Part shown: positions 35,675 to 44,958 of the stretch, one piece after another
How the letters are laid out: each line of letters starts with the position of its first letter
How positions within the stretch are numbered: the first letter of the stretch is position 1
Assembly (NCBI GenBank): GCA_937982565.1
Contig: CALJLN010000019.1
Coordinates: 1-64,000, forward strand
Direction: 5' to 3'
Source of the DNA: UBA2421 sp002343075
GTDB taxonomy: Bacteria; Planctomycetota; Phycisphaerae; Tepidisphaerales; Tepidisphaeraceae
DNA: 64,000 nucleotides
Program-made: the position numbers and the translations under genes
Notes under the pieces: generated by a model
The model's database searches: none
The model's input: only the letters and a program-made list of their open reading frames with translations
What the model was told of the DNA's origin: nothing

Positions 35675-36553
35675 ATGCCGAAGCGTCCCGCTTTCACGCT
35701 TGTTGAACTCTTGGTTGTGATTGGGATTATCGCCCTTCTTATCTCCATCCTCATTCCGACCTTGGGTAGTGCTCAGCGACAGGCGCGGGCTACCAAGTGT
35801 GCTGCTCACTTGCGCGAGATGTTTAACGCGATGCAGTATTACTCACAGGAGTTCAAGGGATACTACCCTGTCGCGCAATATGGCGGCGTGTACAACCTCT
35901 ACGGCGACCTCTACCCAATCGGTGGGTCGAACGCGTACTACCCAAACTTCATTGCAAAGTATGTGACGAAGTCAAAGTATGGAACCTCGTCGACGAATGC
36001 GCAGGATGCCGGCTACGCTAGGCAATCCGTGCTGTGGGGTTGTCCCGCCTGGGACGGGTACCAGAGTACGACGGTCGGCGGCATCAATCGCGTGCAGAAC
36101 GGCTTGGGAATGAACCCTTACCCGACCTTCAAACCCGACAAGTACACCAATACATTCCCGCCTCTGAAAGAACGCGCGCTCGGCGGCACGTTTGGAGGCA
36201 ATTTTCAGAAGGCGAACGCCTATTCCGATCCGAGCCGAAAGATGTTGATCGCCGATAGCAAATTCTGGATGTCGGAGTCGAATCCCGCTCCGGTTCTTAC
36301 CAGCTATCCCCCTGCGGTTGTGGCCCAGGAGGGTAACAACAATGTCAACACATACACGCCGGGATCAGTCGGTCAGACGATGATCGATCTCTACCGCCAC
36401 GGCAAGTATCCGCCCTTGCAGCCGGCGAGAACTACCTACGATCCAAACAAAGGTAAGATTTCCTTCAACATCCTGTATGCTGACGGACATGTTGTGCAAA
36501 CCAACGATGCCCGAGAAGCTTATCTTTCGCTTCGTATGAAATTTCCGCGATAG
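35675..36553 (+). CDS. Pseudopilin-like protein (prepilin N-terminus)
   Basis: A 292-residue protein with a type IV prepilin cleavage/methylation motif (FTLVELLVVIGIIALL) right after a 7-residue basic leader, then a long extracellular domain and a C-terminal NILYADGHV, like the H-X9-DG class of planctomycete pseudopilins. GAGGTGAT before the ATG is an excellent ribosome-binding site. It lies beside a second paralogue (36643). No secretion ATPase or other pilus gene is near. Role unknown; presumably processed by a prepilin peptidase elsewhere. Confidence 0.9.
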   Translation: MPKRPAFTLVELLVVIGIIALLISILIPTLGSAQRQARATKCAAHLREMFNAMQYYSQEFKGYYPVAQYGGVYNLYGDLYPIGGSNAYYPNFIAKYVTKSKYGTSSTNAQDAGYARQSVLWGCPAWDGYQSTTVGGINRVQNGLGMNPYPTFKPDKYTNTFPPLKERALGGTFGGNFQKANAYSDPSRKMLIADSKFWMSESNPAPVLTSYPPAVVAQEGNNNVNTYTPGSVGQTMIDLYRHGKYPPLQPARTTYDPNKGKISFNILYADGHVVQTNDAREAYLSLRMKFPR

Positions 36554-36642
36554 CGATCAGCTAAATGTTTGGCAGTTCGCGATGGTCGAGCCATTTGATT
36601 CGCACGTTGATGCCTTGGTACACCGTAAATGGAGTTATCCGA

Positions 36643-37641
36643 ATGATTCGACCTAAATCTGCGGCTCGGACGCAACAGCCTTTACGAGCGCGACGTGCCT
36701 TCACGCTCGTCGAGTTGCTGGTGGTCATTGGCATCATCGGGTTGTTGGTGGCGATTCTGCTGCCGGCGTTATCGAAGGCCAAGAAGCAGGCCAACATCAC
36801 AAAATGCGCCGTCGCCCTGCGCGAACTCGGCACGGCGATGAATATGTACGCCGTGGAATACAAGGGGTATCTCCCGCCGGTAACCCTTCGCACCGCAGCC
36901 GGGAGGACCTATTCATTGAACGATTCAGTCTGGCCGGTGACAGGAACGAATGAGCTTGTATATCCTTATTGGTTCAACTTTCTTCAGAAGTACATCACAA
37001 AGGGCAAAGTCGGCGGCGAAGCACTGGACGGCCTCAGTATCGGCGAGACAAAGAACCGCACGATCGTGTGGGGATGTCCTGAGTGGGAAGGAATTCGCAC
37101 CACGACGACTTTTGGTGACGGAATCAATCGCGTGTCGGTTGGTTACGGAATGAATGCTTGGCCGACGTTCATGCCTGATTACCCCCGGGCACCCAATCGG
37201 TTTCCGCATCCGAGTGAGGGCAACTATCCGGCCAGAACCCGCGATCGAAATCTCATCGTCGATTTTGGCGGCACGATTTCGACAGGCTCATTTCACCAAC
37301 AAAAGACCTACGGCAAAATGGGCGGGGAAAGAATTCTTCTCGCCGACGGTCTGGGCTACTTTCTCGAAGCTGGCAATGTGCCGGTTACCGGAGTCACCGC
37401 TTCCCAATCGGTTGGAGTGAGCTACGTTTCCTATGCAGACGACGGGTATCTGAAGGGACCTGTGACGACTGTCGACCTATACCGTCATGGCAAGCTTGCT
37501 CCGCTACTTCCGGGAGGAACACTGGTTTCAACCACCGGCGGCCGAATCGCCTTCAACGCGCTCTATAGCGACGGCCACGTCGAAACCAAATACGACAAAA
37601 AGGACGCCTGGCGCGGCCTGCGCATGCGGTTCCCAAACTGA
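36643..37641 (+). CDS. Pseudopilin-like protein (prepilin N-terminus), paralogue
   Basis: A 332-residue protein with FTLVELLVVIGIIGLLVAILLPAL after a basic leader of about 19 residues. Its overall plan copies the preceding gene (WGCPEWEG versus WGCPAWDG, DLYRHGK, ALYSDGHV, LRMRFPN versus LRMKFPR), so the two probably arose by tandem duplication. TGGAG lies 8 bases before the ATG. Function unknown. Confidence 0.9.
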   Translation: MIRPKSAARTQQPLRARRAFTLVELLVVIGIIGLLVAILLPALSKAKKQANITKCAVALRELGTAMNMYAVEYKGYLPPVTLRTAAGRTYSLNDSVWPVTGTNELVYPYWFNFLQKYITKGKVGGEALDGLSIGETKNRTIVWGCPEWEGIRTTTTFGDGINRVSVGYGMNAWPTFMPDYPRAPNRFPHPSEGNYPARTRDRNLIVDFGGTISTGSFHQQKTYGKMGGERILLADGLGYFLEAGNVPVTGVTASQSVGVSYVSYADDGYLKGPVTTVDLYRHGKLAPLLPGGTLVSTTGGRIAFNALYSDGHVETKYDKKDAWRGLRMRFPN

Positions 37642-37858
37642 ATCGCAATTCAGCGGCCAGAATCGGCTTTGCCCCTGCGCCAAATTCCGATATACTGCAC
37701 GAGCTTCCGACGCATCGAACACCCTTCGATGCGTCGATTGCTTGGATGACTGTACACGCTGGCCACGCGGGAGACCCCTGCGGGGCCGGTTGTAGAATAG
37801 AACGGTGGGCCACAAGCCCGGTTACTCTAACTACGCTCACACGCGAAAGGTTGCGACC
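37642..37858 (+). other. Gap before the acyl-CoA dehydrogenase gene
   Basis: 217 bp. A hairpin-like cgatgcg/cgcatcg pairing near 37710-37735 and a TAGAAT near 37793 (possible -10 without clear -35) are all I see. Confidence 0.3.
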
Positions 37859-39880
37859 ATGGCCGACCTTAAGAACCTTAAGGGCGTCAGCGAGCGCGAT
37901 CGCACGATGATTGCCGATGCAGAGGCCCTTCTGGGGCCCGAACCCAGCACAATGGGGTTCGTCAAGAACCTGTTCTGGGGCCGCCTGCGCGACGAACTTG
38001 TCTTTCCCTACCCCGACTACCCGGCCGACGAGCGCGACCGCTGCGACCAACTACTCGCCCGTCTAGATCACTACCTCAAGAACGAGCACCCCTCGGTCGC
38101 GATTGACCAGGATCAGGAGATTCCCCGGTCCGTTATTGACAAACTTTTCAGCCTCGGCGTGCTCGGCATGACCATCCCCAAAGAGTACGGCGGGCTGGGG
38201 CTGGGCATTACCTCATACAATCGCGTGCTCGATCGCATCGGCCAGTCGTGCGGTTCCACTGCAGTGTTGGTCAGTGCCCACCAATCCATCGGATGCAAGG
38301 CCGTCATGCTCTTCGGCAACGACGAACAAAAGGCCCGCTGGCTGCCACATTTGGCGCGCGAGTGGCTCAGCGCATTTTGCCTGAGCGAGCCCAACGTCGG
38401 CTGCGACGCCGGCGGGCAGGAGACTACGTTCACAAAGACCGACGACGGCGAGACTTACATCATCAACGGCGAGAAAAAATGGGCAACCTCCGGCGCCATC
38501 AGCGGATTGTTTACCGTGATGGCACGCGAAAAGCGGCCCGACGGTAAGGGCAAAATCAGCGCGCTGGTCTGCATGCCCGACATGGAAGGCATCGAGATCT
38601 TCCAGAAGAACCGCAGCAAGTGCGGCATTCGGGGTACTTGGCAGGCGCGCATCCGATTTCACAACGTGCGCGTTCCAAAGGCCCACCTGCTTCATGCCGA
38701 GGGCAAGGGGCTGAATGTCGCGCTCAGTTGCCTCAATTACGGCCGCTGCACCCTGTCGGCGGGCATGCTCGGCGGGGCACGCCAGGCGATGAATCAATCG
38801 ATCAAATGGTCGCAGACTCGCTTCCAGTTCAACCGGGCACTGGCCGATTTCGAGCTCGTCAGGAAGCGCATTGCCAACATGAGCGCGCTGGTATACGCCA
38901 TGGACGCCATGCTTTACCTCACGACCGGCATGCTCGATCGTCACGACGACGACATCATGCTCGAAACCGCCATATGCAAGGTGTTTTGCAGCGAGATGGG
39001 CTGGAGAGCCGTCAACGACGCCATGCAGATCATGGGCGGCGAAGGCTATATGACCGAAAACGAGATCGAACGCATCTTCCGCGACAGCAGGATCAACCTG
39101 ATCGTGGAAGGTGCCAATGAGGTCATGCAGAGTTTCATCTTCGCATACGGCGGGAAGCAACTGGCCGAGAAGATGATCGGAATCAAGGATCTGGTCGGGT
39201 GGGACGCCGACGCGGGTTTCTTTGCCAACCTCGGAAGGATTGCCAAAAACGGCTTCAGGGGCGAAGTAGTCAAGGCGGCGGTGCCGCTGGGGTTGGAAAT
39301 CTTCGTCGGGCTGAAGCCGCGCGTCCCGGCGGTGCCGAAGGTGGATGCAAGCCTCACCGGCTATGCTCAGAAGCTGGCAAAGTTTGCCCGCGACTTAAGC
39401 CACGCGTTCAAGCTTGCGTCAAAACGATTTGAAGAGAAGATCATCGATCGGCAGTGTGTTCAGGCACGCATCGCCGACGCGGCGGTGTGGATGCACGGTT
39501 ACGCAGCGGTATTGAGCAAGCTCGATCGCCAGATACGCAAAGGCGAACTCGTCGGCGAGCAAGGCGCCCGAGACCGATCCGCAGCGCTGCACTATCTCGA
39601 TATGGCAGAAGTGGAGATTCACGCAGCCATGCACACACTGCACGAGAACAGCGATGCCACGATGCTCTCGGCCGCTGATGCGGCGCTGAAGTACTCTGCC
39701 ACGCTGCCGAATCGAGAGTTTGTCGTGCCCGAGCGCTCGCCGGTGGCCAGGGGCACCGGCCGGCACAATCGGCAGGACGGAATCAAGCAGTTTCCCGGCG
39801 ACGGACGCGCCGCCGGTGATGGAAACGGCCAGCTCCCCGCAACCGCGGAAGAGCCGGCCGGTGTCGCCGACGGGCGATGA
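37859..39880 (+). CDS. Acyl-CoA dehydrogenase with C-terminal extension
   Basis: A 673-residue flavoprotein. The N-terminal and middle domains hold PKEYGGLGLG, FCLSEPNVGCDAG and GEKKWATSG; the C-terminal domain holds MQIMGGEGYMTEN and the catalytic base in IVEGANEV. About 170 extra residues follow, as in VLCAD/ACAD9-type enzymes. It dehydrogenates acyl-CoA to enoyl-CoA, passing electrons to ETF. Substrate not determinable; its place ahead of the 2-oxoacid dehydrogenase and acyl-CoA carboxylase genes suggests branched-chain or lysine-derived acyl-CoA. AAAGG precedes the ATG; the frame is open to 37805. Confidence 0.92.
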   Translation: MADLKNLKGVSERDRTMIADAEALLGPEPSTMGFVKNLFWGRLRDELVFPYPDYPADERDRCDQLLARLDHYLKNEHPSVAIDQDQEIPRSVIDKLFSLGVLGMTIPKEYGGLGLGITSYNRVLDRIGQSCGSTAVLVSAHQSIGCKAVMLFGNDEQKARWLPHLAREWLSAFCLSEPNVGCDAGGQETTFTKTDDGETYIINGEKKWATSGAISGLFTVMAREKRPDGKGKISALVCMPDMEGIEIFQKNRSKCGIRGTWQARIRFHNVRVPKAHLLHAEGKGLNVALSCLNYGRCTLSAGMLGGARQAMNQSIKWSQTRFQFNRALADFELVRKRIANMSALVYAMDAMLYLTTGMLDRHDDDIMLETAICKVFCSEMGWRAVNDAMQIMGGEGYMTENEIERIFRDSRINLIVEGANEVMQSFIFAYGGKQLAEKMIGIKDLVGWDADAGFFANLGRIAKNGFRGEVVKAAVPLGLEIFVGLKPRVPAVPKVDASLTGYAQKLAKFARDLSHAFKLASKRFEEKIIDRQCVQARIADAAVWMHGYAAVLSKLDRQIRKGELVGEQGARDRSAALHYLDMAEVEIHAAMHTLHENSDATMLSAADAALKYSATLPNREFVVPERSPVARGTGRHNRQDGIKQFPGDGRAAGDGNGQLPATAEEPAGVADGR

Positions 39881-40010
39881 CGTTGACCCCGGGCGACACC
39901 CGGAGGCGAAGCGTTGACGCAGAATTGCAATGGTGGTGCGGTGGCCGGTTGCGCTGTGACTCAGCCTTCAGCCACCCGAAAACAGTGCCGCCATTTCACA
40001 AGGAGGCCCC

Positions 40011-41141
40011 ATGCCGCTGACGACCGCTTATCAAGGCGAGATTCCTTATCTGCAAATTCTCGACCCCGACGGAAATCTGGACGAGTCGCTCGCCAAGGGC
40101 ACGCTCAGCGATGCTGACGTCAAGCACCTTTATGAGCACATGATCCTCAATCGCGAGTATGACGATTCGGCATTTCGCCTGCAGCGATCGGGCCGCCTGG
40201 GCACCTTTCCACAGTGCAAGGGCCATGAAGCCGCGGCGCTGGGGGCGGCGCGGGCGATGCGCAAGGGGCACGACTATCTTGTGCCCTACTACCGCGAGAA
40301 CCCGGCCAGCTTTTACCACGGCCTGCCGATGCACTACATCCTGATGTTCTGGGGCGGCGACGAGCGCGGCAATGCCATCCCGCGCAATATCAGCATGAGC
40401 CCGCTGACCATCGCCATCGGCACGCAAGGCCTGCACGGCGTGGGACACGCATGGGCATTCAAGTATCGCAAGGAAGACCGCGTCGTGGTCGCTTTCTTTG
40501 GCGACGGCGCAACCAGCACAGGCGACATCCATGAAGCAATGAACTGGGGAAGCGTGTTGAAGGCTCCAATCGTCTTCTCGTGCATTAACAATGCATGGGC
40601 CATCAGCGTGCCGCAGGACAAACAGACTGGAGCCGAGACATTTGCGCAGAAAGCAATTGCATACGGCATGCCGGGCATCCGGGTCGATGGCAATGACATT
40701 TTTGCCGTCTACAAAGCCCACCGCGATGCGATCGAGAACGCACGCAAAGGTAATGGCCCGACCCTCGTCGAGTCCGTGACTTATCGCATCGCCGACCACA
40801 CCACTGCCGACGACGCCCGACGCTACCGTCCGGCCGGCGAACTCGAAGCCGCCCAAAAGCTCGACCCGATGATCCGAACGCGCAAGTACCTTGAAACACG
40901 CAAGTTATGGAACGACGAGCTGGAGAAAAAGACTTGGGAAAAGGCCAAGGCAACTGTCGCCGATGTCATCGCGCAAGCCGACAAAGTCTCGCCCCCCGAC
41001 AGCGATGATATTTTCAACCACACTTTTGAAGAATTGCCCCCCGATCTAATCCGGCAACGTGACCTTCGACACACACACTCGATCGGTCTGAACCCCGAAG
41101 AAATCGGACTTAAACCGCAGCCGGAAGAAGCGGCCCATTAG
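40011..41141 (+). CDS. 2-oxoacid dehydrogenase E1 component, alpha subunit
   Basis: A 376-residue protein behind a perfect AGGAGG. The thiamine-diphosphate motif runs from GDGATSTG (164-171) to NN (193-194). FPQCKGHEAAALG and YYRENPASFYHG shape the active site. It decarboxylates a 2-oxoacid on TPP. Branched-chain 2-oxoacid is favoured over pyruvate from the neighbouring acyl-CoA dehydrogenase, carboxylase and DUF1446 genes (inference). It forms an operon with the beta and E2 genes. Confidence 0.92.
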   Translation: MPLTTAYQGEIPYLQILDPDGNLDESLAKGTLSDADVKHLYEHMILNREYDDSAFRLQRSGRLGTFPQCKGHEAAALGAARAMRKGHDYLVPYYRENPASFYHGLPMHYILMFWGGDERGNAIPRNISMSPLTIAIGTQGLHGVGHAWAFKYRKEDRVVVAFFGDGATSTGDIHEAMNWGSVLKAPIVFSCINNAWAISVPQDKQTGAETFAQKAIAYGMPGIRVDGNDIFAVYKAHRDAIENARKGNGPTLVESVTYRIADHTTADDARRYRPAGELEAAQKLDPMIRTRKYLETRKLWNDELEKKTWEKAKATVADVIAQADKVSPPDSDDIFNHTFEELPPDLIRQRDLRHTHSIGLNPEEIGLKPQPEEAAH

Positions 41142-41148
41142 ACACGGA

Positions 41149-41209
41149 GATTGCGGATTGCAAATCACGGATTGCGGATTGGCCCGAACGCCGAATCCGA
41201 AACTCGAAA
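41149..41209. repeat. Intergenic repeat between E1 alpha and E1 beta
   Basis: Left arm 41149-41182 (gattgcggatt units) and shorter right arm 41191-41209 (ccgaatccgaaac). The frame of the beta subunit is open through it, but the peptide it would encode is not conserved. Confidence 0.6.
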
Positions 41210-41231
41210 GACGCGTTCCGCACTGAAACCC

Positions 41232-42206
41232 ATGCCAAAACTAAACCTGGTCGATGCCATCAATCTCGCCCTGCGGCAGGAGATGGAGCGCGACGAACGA
41301 ATCATCATTCTCGGCGAAGACGTCGGCAAGAACGGCGGCGTGTTTCGCGTCACTGACGGTCTGCAAAAGCGCTTCGGCGAGCACCGCGTGGTCGACTCTC
41401 CCTTGAGCGAATCAGGGATCATCGGAACCAGCATCGGCCTGGCCCAAGCCGGCCTGCGACCCATTCCTGAAATCCAGTTTGAAGGCTTTCTCGGTCCGGC
41501 CTACGACCAAATCACCACGCAGGCGGCGCGCGTGCGGTCGCGTTCCCGCAGCGCCCTCACCTGCCCCATGACCATCCGCGTTCCGGTCGGCGGGGGCATT
41601 CACGCACCGGAGCATCACAGCGACTCGCCTGAAAGCATTTATGCGCACACCCCCGGCTTAAAGGTGGTCATGCCCGCGACGCCCTACGACGCCAAGGGCC
41701 TGCTGACCAGCGCCATCCGCGATAACGACCCAGTCATTTTCTTCGAGCCGAAGCGCGTCTATCGCACTTACAAAGAAGAGGTGCCCGAGGAGGAATACAC
41801 CATTCCCATCGGCAAGGCGAAGGTGGTGCAGGAAGGCACTGATCTGACCGTAATCACCTGGGGTGCCATGCTCTTTCAGTGCCTCGAAGCCATTGATCAA
41901 CTACCGGAGGAAGTCAGCGTCGAACTCATCGACTTGCGGACGATATACCCCATCGACATCGACACGATCGCCGAGAGTGTCCGGCGGACGGGGCGGGCGG
42001 TCGTCGTTCAGGAAGCCCCCAAAACCTGCGGCCTCGGTGCCGAGATCAGCGCATTGATCATGGAGCATTGCTTCCTGCACCTGCAGGCCCCCGTGCAACG
42101 CGTGGCGGGGTATGACACCTGTATGCCCTACTACAAACTGGAACTCGATTACCTGCCGGACGCAACCAAGATTGGAAAGGCGATCAAGGACTGTCTGGCG
42201 TATTAG
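41232..42206 (+). CDS. 2-oxoacid dehydrogenase E1 component, beta subunit
   Basis: A 324-residue protein starting MPKLNLVDAINLAL, typical for the family. LGEDVGKNGGVFRVTDGL, DSPLSESGIIGTSIGLA and VPVGGGIHAPEHHSDSPE are conserved TPP-binding and interface motifs. It pairs with the alpha subunit as an alpha2beta2 E1. The ATG at 41232 is chosen because the upstream open frame (to 41151) is repeat sequence. Confidence 0.92.
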   Translation: MPKLNLVDAINLALRQEMERDERIIILGEDVGKNGGVFRVTDGLQKRFGEHRVVDSPLSESGIIGTSIGLAQAGLRPIPEIQFEGFLGPAYDQITTQAARVRSRSRSALTCPMTIRVPVGGGIHAPEHHSDSPESIYAHTPGLKVVMPATPYDAKGLLTSAIRDNDPVIFFEPKRVYRTYKEEVPEEEYTIPIGKAKVVQEGTDLTVITWGAMLFQCLEAIDQLPEEVSVELIDLRTIYPIDIDTIAESVRRTGRAVVVQEAPKTCGLGAEISALIMEHCFLHLQAPVQRVAGYDTCMPYYKLELDYLPDATKIGKAIKDCLAY

Positions 42207-42284
42207 CAGTCGGCAGATGGCAATGGGCAGATGGCATTGGTTTGCTTTCTTCCTGCCCACTGCCCGCTGCCTTCTGCCCTCTGG
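42207..42284. repeat. Inverted repeat abutting the E1 beta stop and the E2 ribosome-binding site
   Basis: Left arm 42207-42236 (ggcagatgg/gggcag units) begins directly after the E1 beta stop; right arm 42251-42284 (ctgcccactgcccgctgcc) ends in ctctgg, part of the TGGAG of the E2 gene. Confidence 0.65.
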
Positions 42285-42291
42285 AGCAAAC

Positions 42292-43659
42292 ATGGCTGGT
42301 AAGGCTTCTTCAAATCCGAACGAGTTCCTCCTGCCCGACGTCGGCGAGGGATTGGAGTCGGCCGACTTAGTCGAATGGAAAGTGAAGGTCGGTGACCGGG
42401 TTGAATCGCAACAGGTTCTTGCAATGGTCGAGACCGCCAAGGCGTTGACTGAAATCTGCAGCCCCCGCGACGGCGTGATTGCCAAGCTGCACGGCGCGCC
42501 GGGTGATACGGTCAAGATTCACGCCGTGTTCGTTACCTTCGAGGGCGCAGCAGTGCCTTCTCGTAACTCACCGGAGAACGGCGACGCCAAAGCTCAATTG
42601 CCCGCGGCGCTGAAGAAGGAAGCCGCCAAGCCGCAGCCGAGCGCCGAACAAGAGCCTGCCGACGCTGGAACGGTTGTGGGTTCGCTTTCGGGCGCCGACT
42701 ATAGCGCCGTCGAGGGCAAGGTCCGTGCCGCCCCCGCGGTACGCCGAGTGGCCCGCGATCGAGGGATCGACATCGAAACGATCCACGGCACCGGCATCGG
42801 CGGACGCATCACACTCCGCGACGTCGAAAATGCCGGTAGCCACGCAAAACCACCCCCCTCCCGTCGACCCGCCAAGCTCGAACTCAGGGATTTCCCCGCC
42901 TCCACACCCGCCCGCACACAGTCTGCGTCTTCGCGACAGGCAACCTGCATCCCCGCCGGGCAGGATGTGCTTCGAACTCCGTTTAAGGGCGTCCGACGAG
43001 TGATTGCAGAACGGCTAAGCCAGTCGGTCCACACCGCTGTTCATTTTACGGTGATGGACGAAGCCGATATCAGCGATCTCGATTCGTTTCGCCGCCGGTT
43101 GATCGGTGCCACTGGCGAAAAGCTGACCTATCTCCCATTCGTCGCCGCGGCCGTCTGCATGGCGCTGCGTGAGCCGGAGTATCAGCGCATGAATTCGACA
43201 GTGGATGATCCAAACCAGGAGATCATCACACATCGAAGTGTCCATCTCGGCATCGCCACCGACACCGACAGCGGGCTGATGGTGCCCGTGATTCGCGATG
43301 CGGGCGCGATGGGCGTCGTGCAGCTCTCAAGGCAAATCGGTTCGCTGGCCAATGCCGCACGCAGCCGTTCAATCGCTCGTGAAGATCTGACCGGCAGTAC
43401 ATTTACCATCAGCAATGTCGGCTCGCTCGCAGGGAGATTCGCAACGCCGATCATTAACTATCCGGAAGTCGGAATTCTAGCCGTTGGCAGGGCGCGCGAT
43501 GGTGTCGTTGTGCGCCACAAGATGCTCGGCGTCGGCAAGCTGCTGCCGCTAAGCCTGAGCTGCGACCACCGCGTGATCGACGGCGGGATGGCAGCGCTAC
43601 TGCTGGCGAGGATTATCGAACTGTTGCAATCGCCCGATCAACTCATCCCCGCGGAGTGA
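42292..43659 (+). CDS. 2-oxoacid dehydrogenase E2 (dihydrolipoyl acyltransferase)
   Basis: A 455-residue E2. One lipoyl domain (about 10-85) with the lipoylated Lys50 in VETAKALTE; a peripheral-subunit-binding domain (about 145-180, APAVRRVARDRGID, GTGIGGRITLRDV); and the catalytic domain ending with SCDHRVIDGG, the HXXXDG acyltransferase motif. It accepts the acyl group from E1 and passes it to CoA. No E3 gene is adjacent. TGGAG is 5 bases upstream of the ATG. Confidence 0.93.
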   Translation: MAGKASSNPNEFLLPDVGEGLESADLVEWKVKVGDRVESQQVLAMVETAKALTEICSPRDGVIAKLHGAPGDTVKIHAVFVTFEGAAVPSRNSPENGDAKAQLPAALKKEAAKPQPSAEQEPADAGTVVGSLSGADYSAVEGKVRAAPAVRRVARDRGIDIETIHGTGIGGRITLRDVENAGSHAKPPPSRRPAKLELRDFPASTPARTQSASSRQATCIPAGQDVLRTPFKGVRRVIAERLSQSVHTAVHFTVMDEADISDLDSFRRRLIGATGEKLTYLPFVAAAVCMALREPEYQRMNSTVDDPNQEIITHRSVHLGIATDTDSGLMVPVIRDAGAMGVVQLSRQIGSLANAARSRSIAREDLTGSTFTISNVGSLAGRFATPIINYPEVGILAVGRARDGVVVRHKMLGVGKLLPLSLSCDHRVIDGGMAALLLARIIELLQSPDQLIPAE

Positions 43660-43688
43660 TTCTGTCAAGGGTTTGGGAGAAGACCTGA

Positions 43689-43961
43689 ATGCAAAAAGCA
43701 CGCGACTCAGCGAAGGAGCCGCCGGGTTCGATGGAAAGCTTGCTCGATTACCTCCGCGCGGAATGGAGCGACGCAACCATCAATCTGGACGATCTGTCTT
43801 TCCTAGGTTTTGGGAAATCACCGCACTCGGACTGTGACACTTGGTACTGGCGAATCTCGGCCAAAACCGAGATGTACGCATTCATCATGTTAATGCCCAA
43901 CGATGAAGTGTTGTACGGTATGGATGCTGTTTGCCCGGTGTTTAGCCAATCGTCAGAATGA
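43689..43961 (+). CDS. Small protein of unknown function
   Basis: A 90-residue protein, acidic, with several aromatic residues (CDTWYWRI, YAFIML). It begins 29 bp after E2 and overlaps the next gene by 4 bp (ATGA), which supports real translation. No family recognised. Confidence 0.55.
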   Translation: MQKARDSAKEPPGSMESLLDYLRAEWSDATINLDDLSFLGFGKSPHSDCDTWYWRISAKTEMYAFIMLMPNDEVLYGMDAVCPVFSQSSE

Positions 43962-44890
43962 ATTCCGCCATCCCCTGGCAACTTCTCGACGCCGGCCCCC
44001 TGCTCCTCGACGGCGGAGGGATGTTTGGGCTTGTACCGCGTGTCATATGGGAAAAGCTGGTAAAGCCCGATGAAAAGCACCGCATTCGGCTCGCGCACAA
44101 CTGCATCCTGCTGCATCATCCCAACGGGCCGGTGGTGATTGAAGTTGGCTCCGGCGACAAGTTTGATCAGAAGAACCGCGATATCTTCGGCCTGACCGAT
44201 CGCACCGTCACTCAAGCCGTCGAAGAAACAGGAACGAAGCTTGCAGACGTGAAAAATGTCATCGTCACGCACCTGCACTTTGATCACGCCGGCGGGCTGA
44301 CTCGCACCGCGCCACGCAGCATAGAAGTCGCCGCCTCACCTGAACTGACATTTCCGAACGCCCACATTCATGTGCAGCAGCGCGAGTGGGCCGATGCGCT
44401 GGTCAACCGCAGCGTGATGACGCGGACTTATCTCGCCGAAAACCTCAACCCCATCCGCGAGCGACTGCTTTTGCACGAGTCGGTGCAGCCATTTTCAATC
44501 GGTTCGACCCCCGCCCGTGGCGCAATGCCTGAATCGATGCTGGAGGACCGGCTGACGGAAGTTCTCCCGGGTGTCTATGCATTCCTGGTGCCGGGCCACA
44601 CATGGGGACAGCAGGCCATCATGTTTAACGACCCCGCCGGGAACACGGTGGTCTTCACTCCCGATGTCATGCCCACCGCGTGGCATGTGGGATCGGCGTA
44701 TAGCATGGCGTATGATGTCGAGCCATACACGAGCCTCATCTCGCGCCGGTGGTTCCTCTACGAAGCGATGACACGCAACTGGCTGCTGGTAATCGATCAC
44801 GAACCCAATACCCCGCTCGTGCGTGTGCGCGAAGACGGCAAAGGATGGTTTAAGCTGGTTGCAGAAGCGCCGGCAAAGAGTCAACCGTGA
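43958..44890 (+). CDS. Metallo-beta-lactamase-fold hydrolase
   Basis: A 310-residue protein with the zinc motif VTHLHFDHAGG, a later PGHTWGQQ and FTPDVMPT, giving the full HXHXDH-H-D set. Members include lactonases and other hydrolases; substrate unknown. It is translationally coupled to the small protein upstream and sits between the 2-oxoacid dehydrogenase and acyl-CoA carboxylase genes, so it may act on an intermediate or by-product of that pathway (inference). Confidence 0.88.
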   Translation: MNSAIPWQLLDAGPLLLDGGGMFGLVPRVIWEKLVKPDEKHRIRLAHNCILLHHPNGPVVIEVGSGDKFDQKNRDIFGLTDRTVTQAVEETGTKLADVKNVIVTHLHFDHAGGLTRTAPRSIEVAASPELTFPNAHIHVQQREWADALVNRSVMTRTYLAENLNPIRERLLLHESVQPFSIGSTPARGAMPESMLEDRLTEVLPGVYAFLVPGHTWGQQAIMFNDPAGNTVVFTPDVMPTAWHVGSAYSMAYDVEPYTSLISRRWFLYEAMTRNWLLVIDHEPNTPLVRVREDGKGWFKLVAEAPAKSQP

Positions 44891-44907
44891 ACCCGAGCGA
44901 TCAGGCC

Positions 44908-44952
44908 CCGAGAGTGTAGTCCCGGAGAGTTTAGTCCCAGAGAGTTCAGACT
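44908..44952 (+). repeat. Three tandem 15-bp repeats upstream of the carboxylase gene
   Basis: Units ccgagagtgtagtcc, cggagagtttagtcc and cagagagttcagact are in direct tandem, ending 6 bp before the ATG of the next gene; the last unit holds the only purine-rich stretch that could serve as ribosome-binding site. Confidence 0.65.
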
Positions 44953-44958
44953 GCGCCC

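Noticed and set aside
41151..41231. N-terminal extension of the E1 beta subunit
   Set aside because: The added residues are encoded by an intergenic repeat arm; homology begins at MPKLNLVDA.
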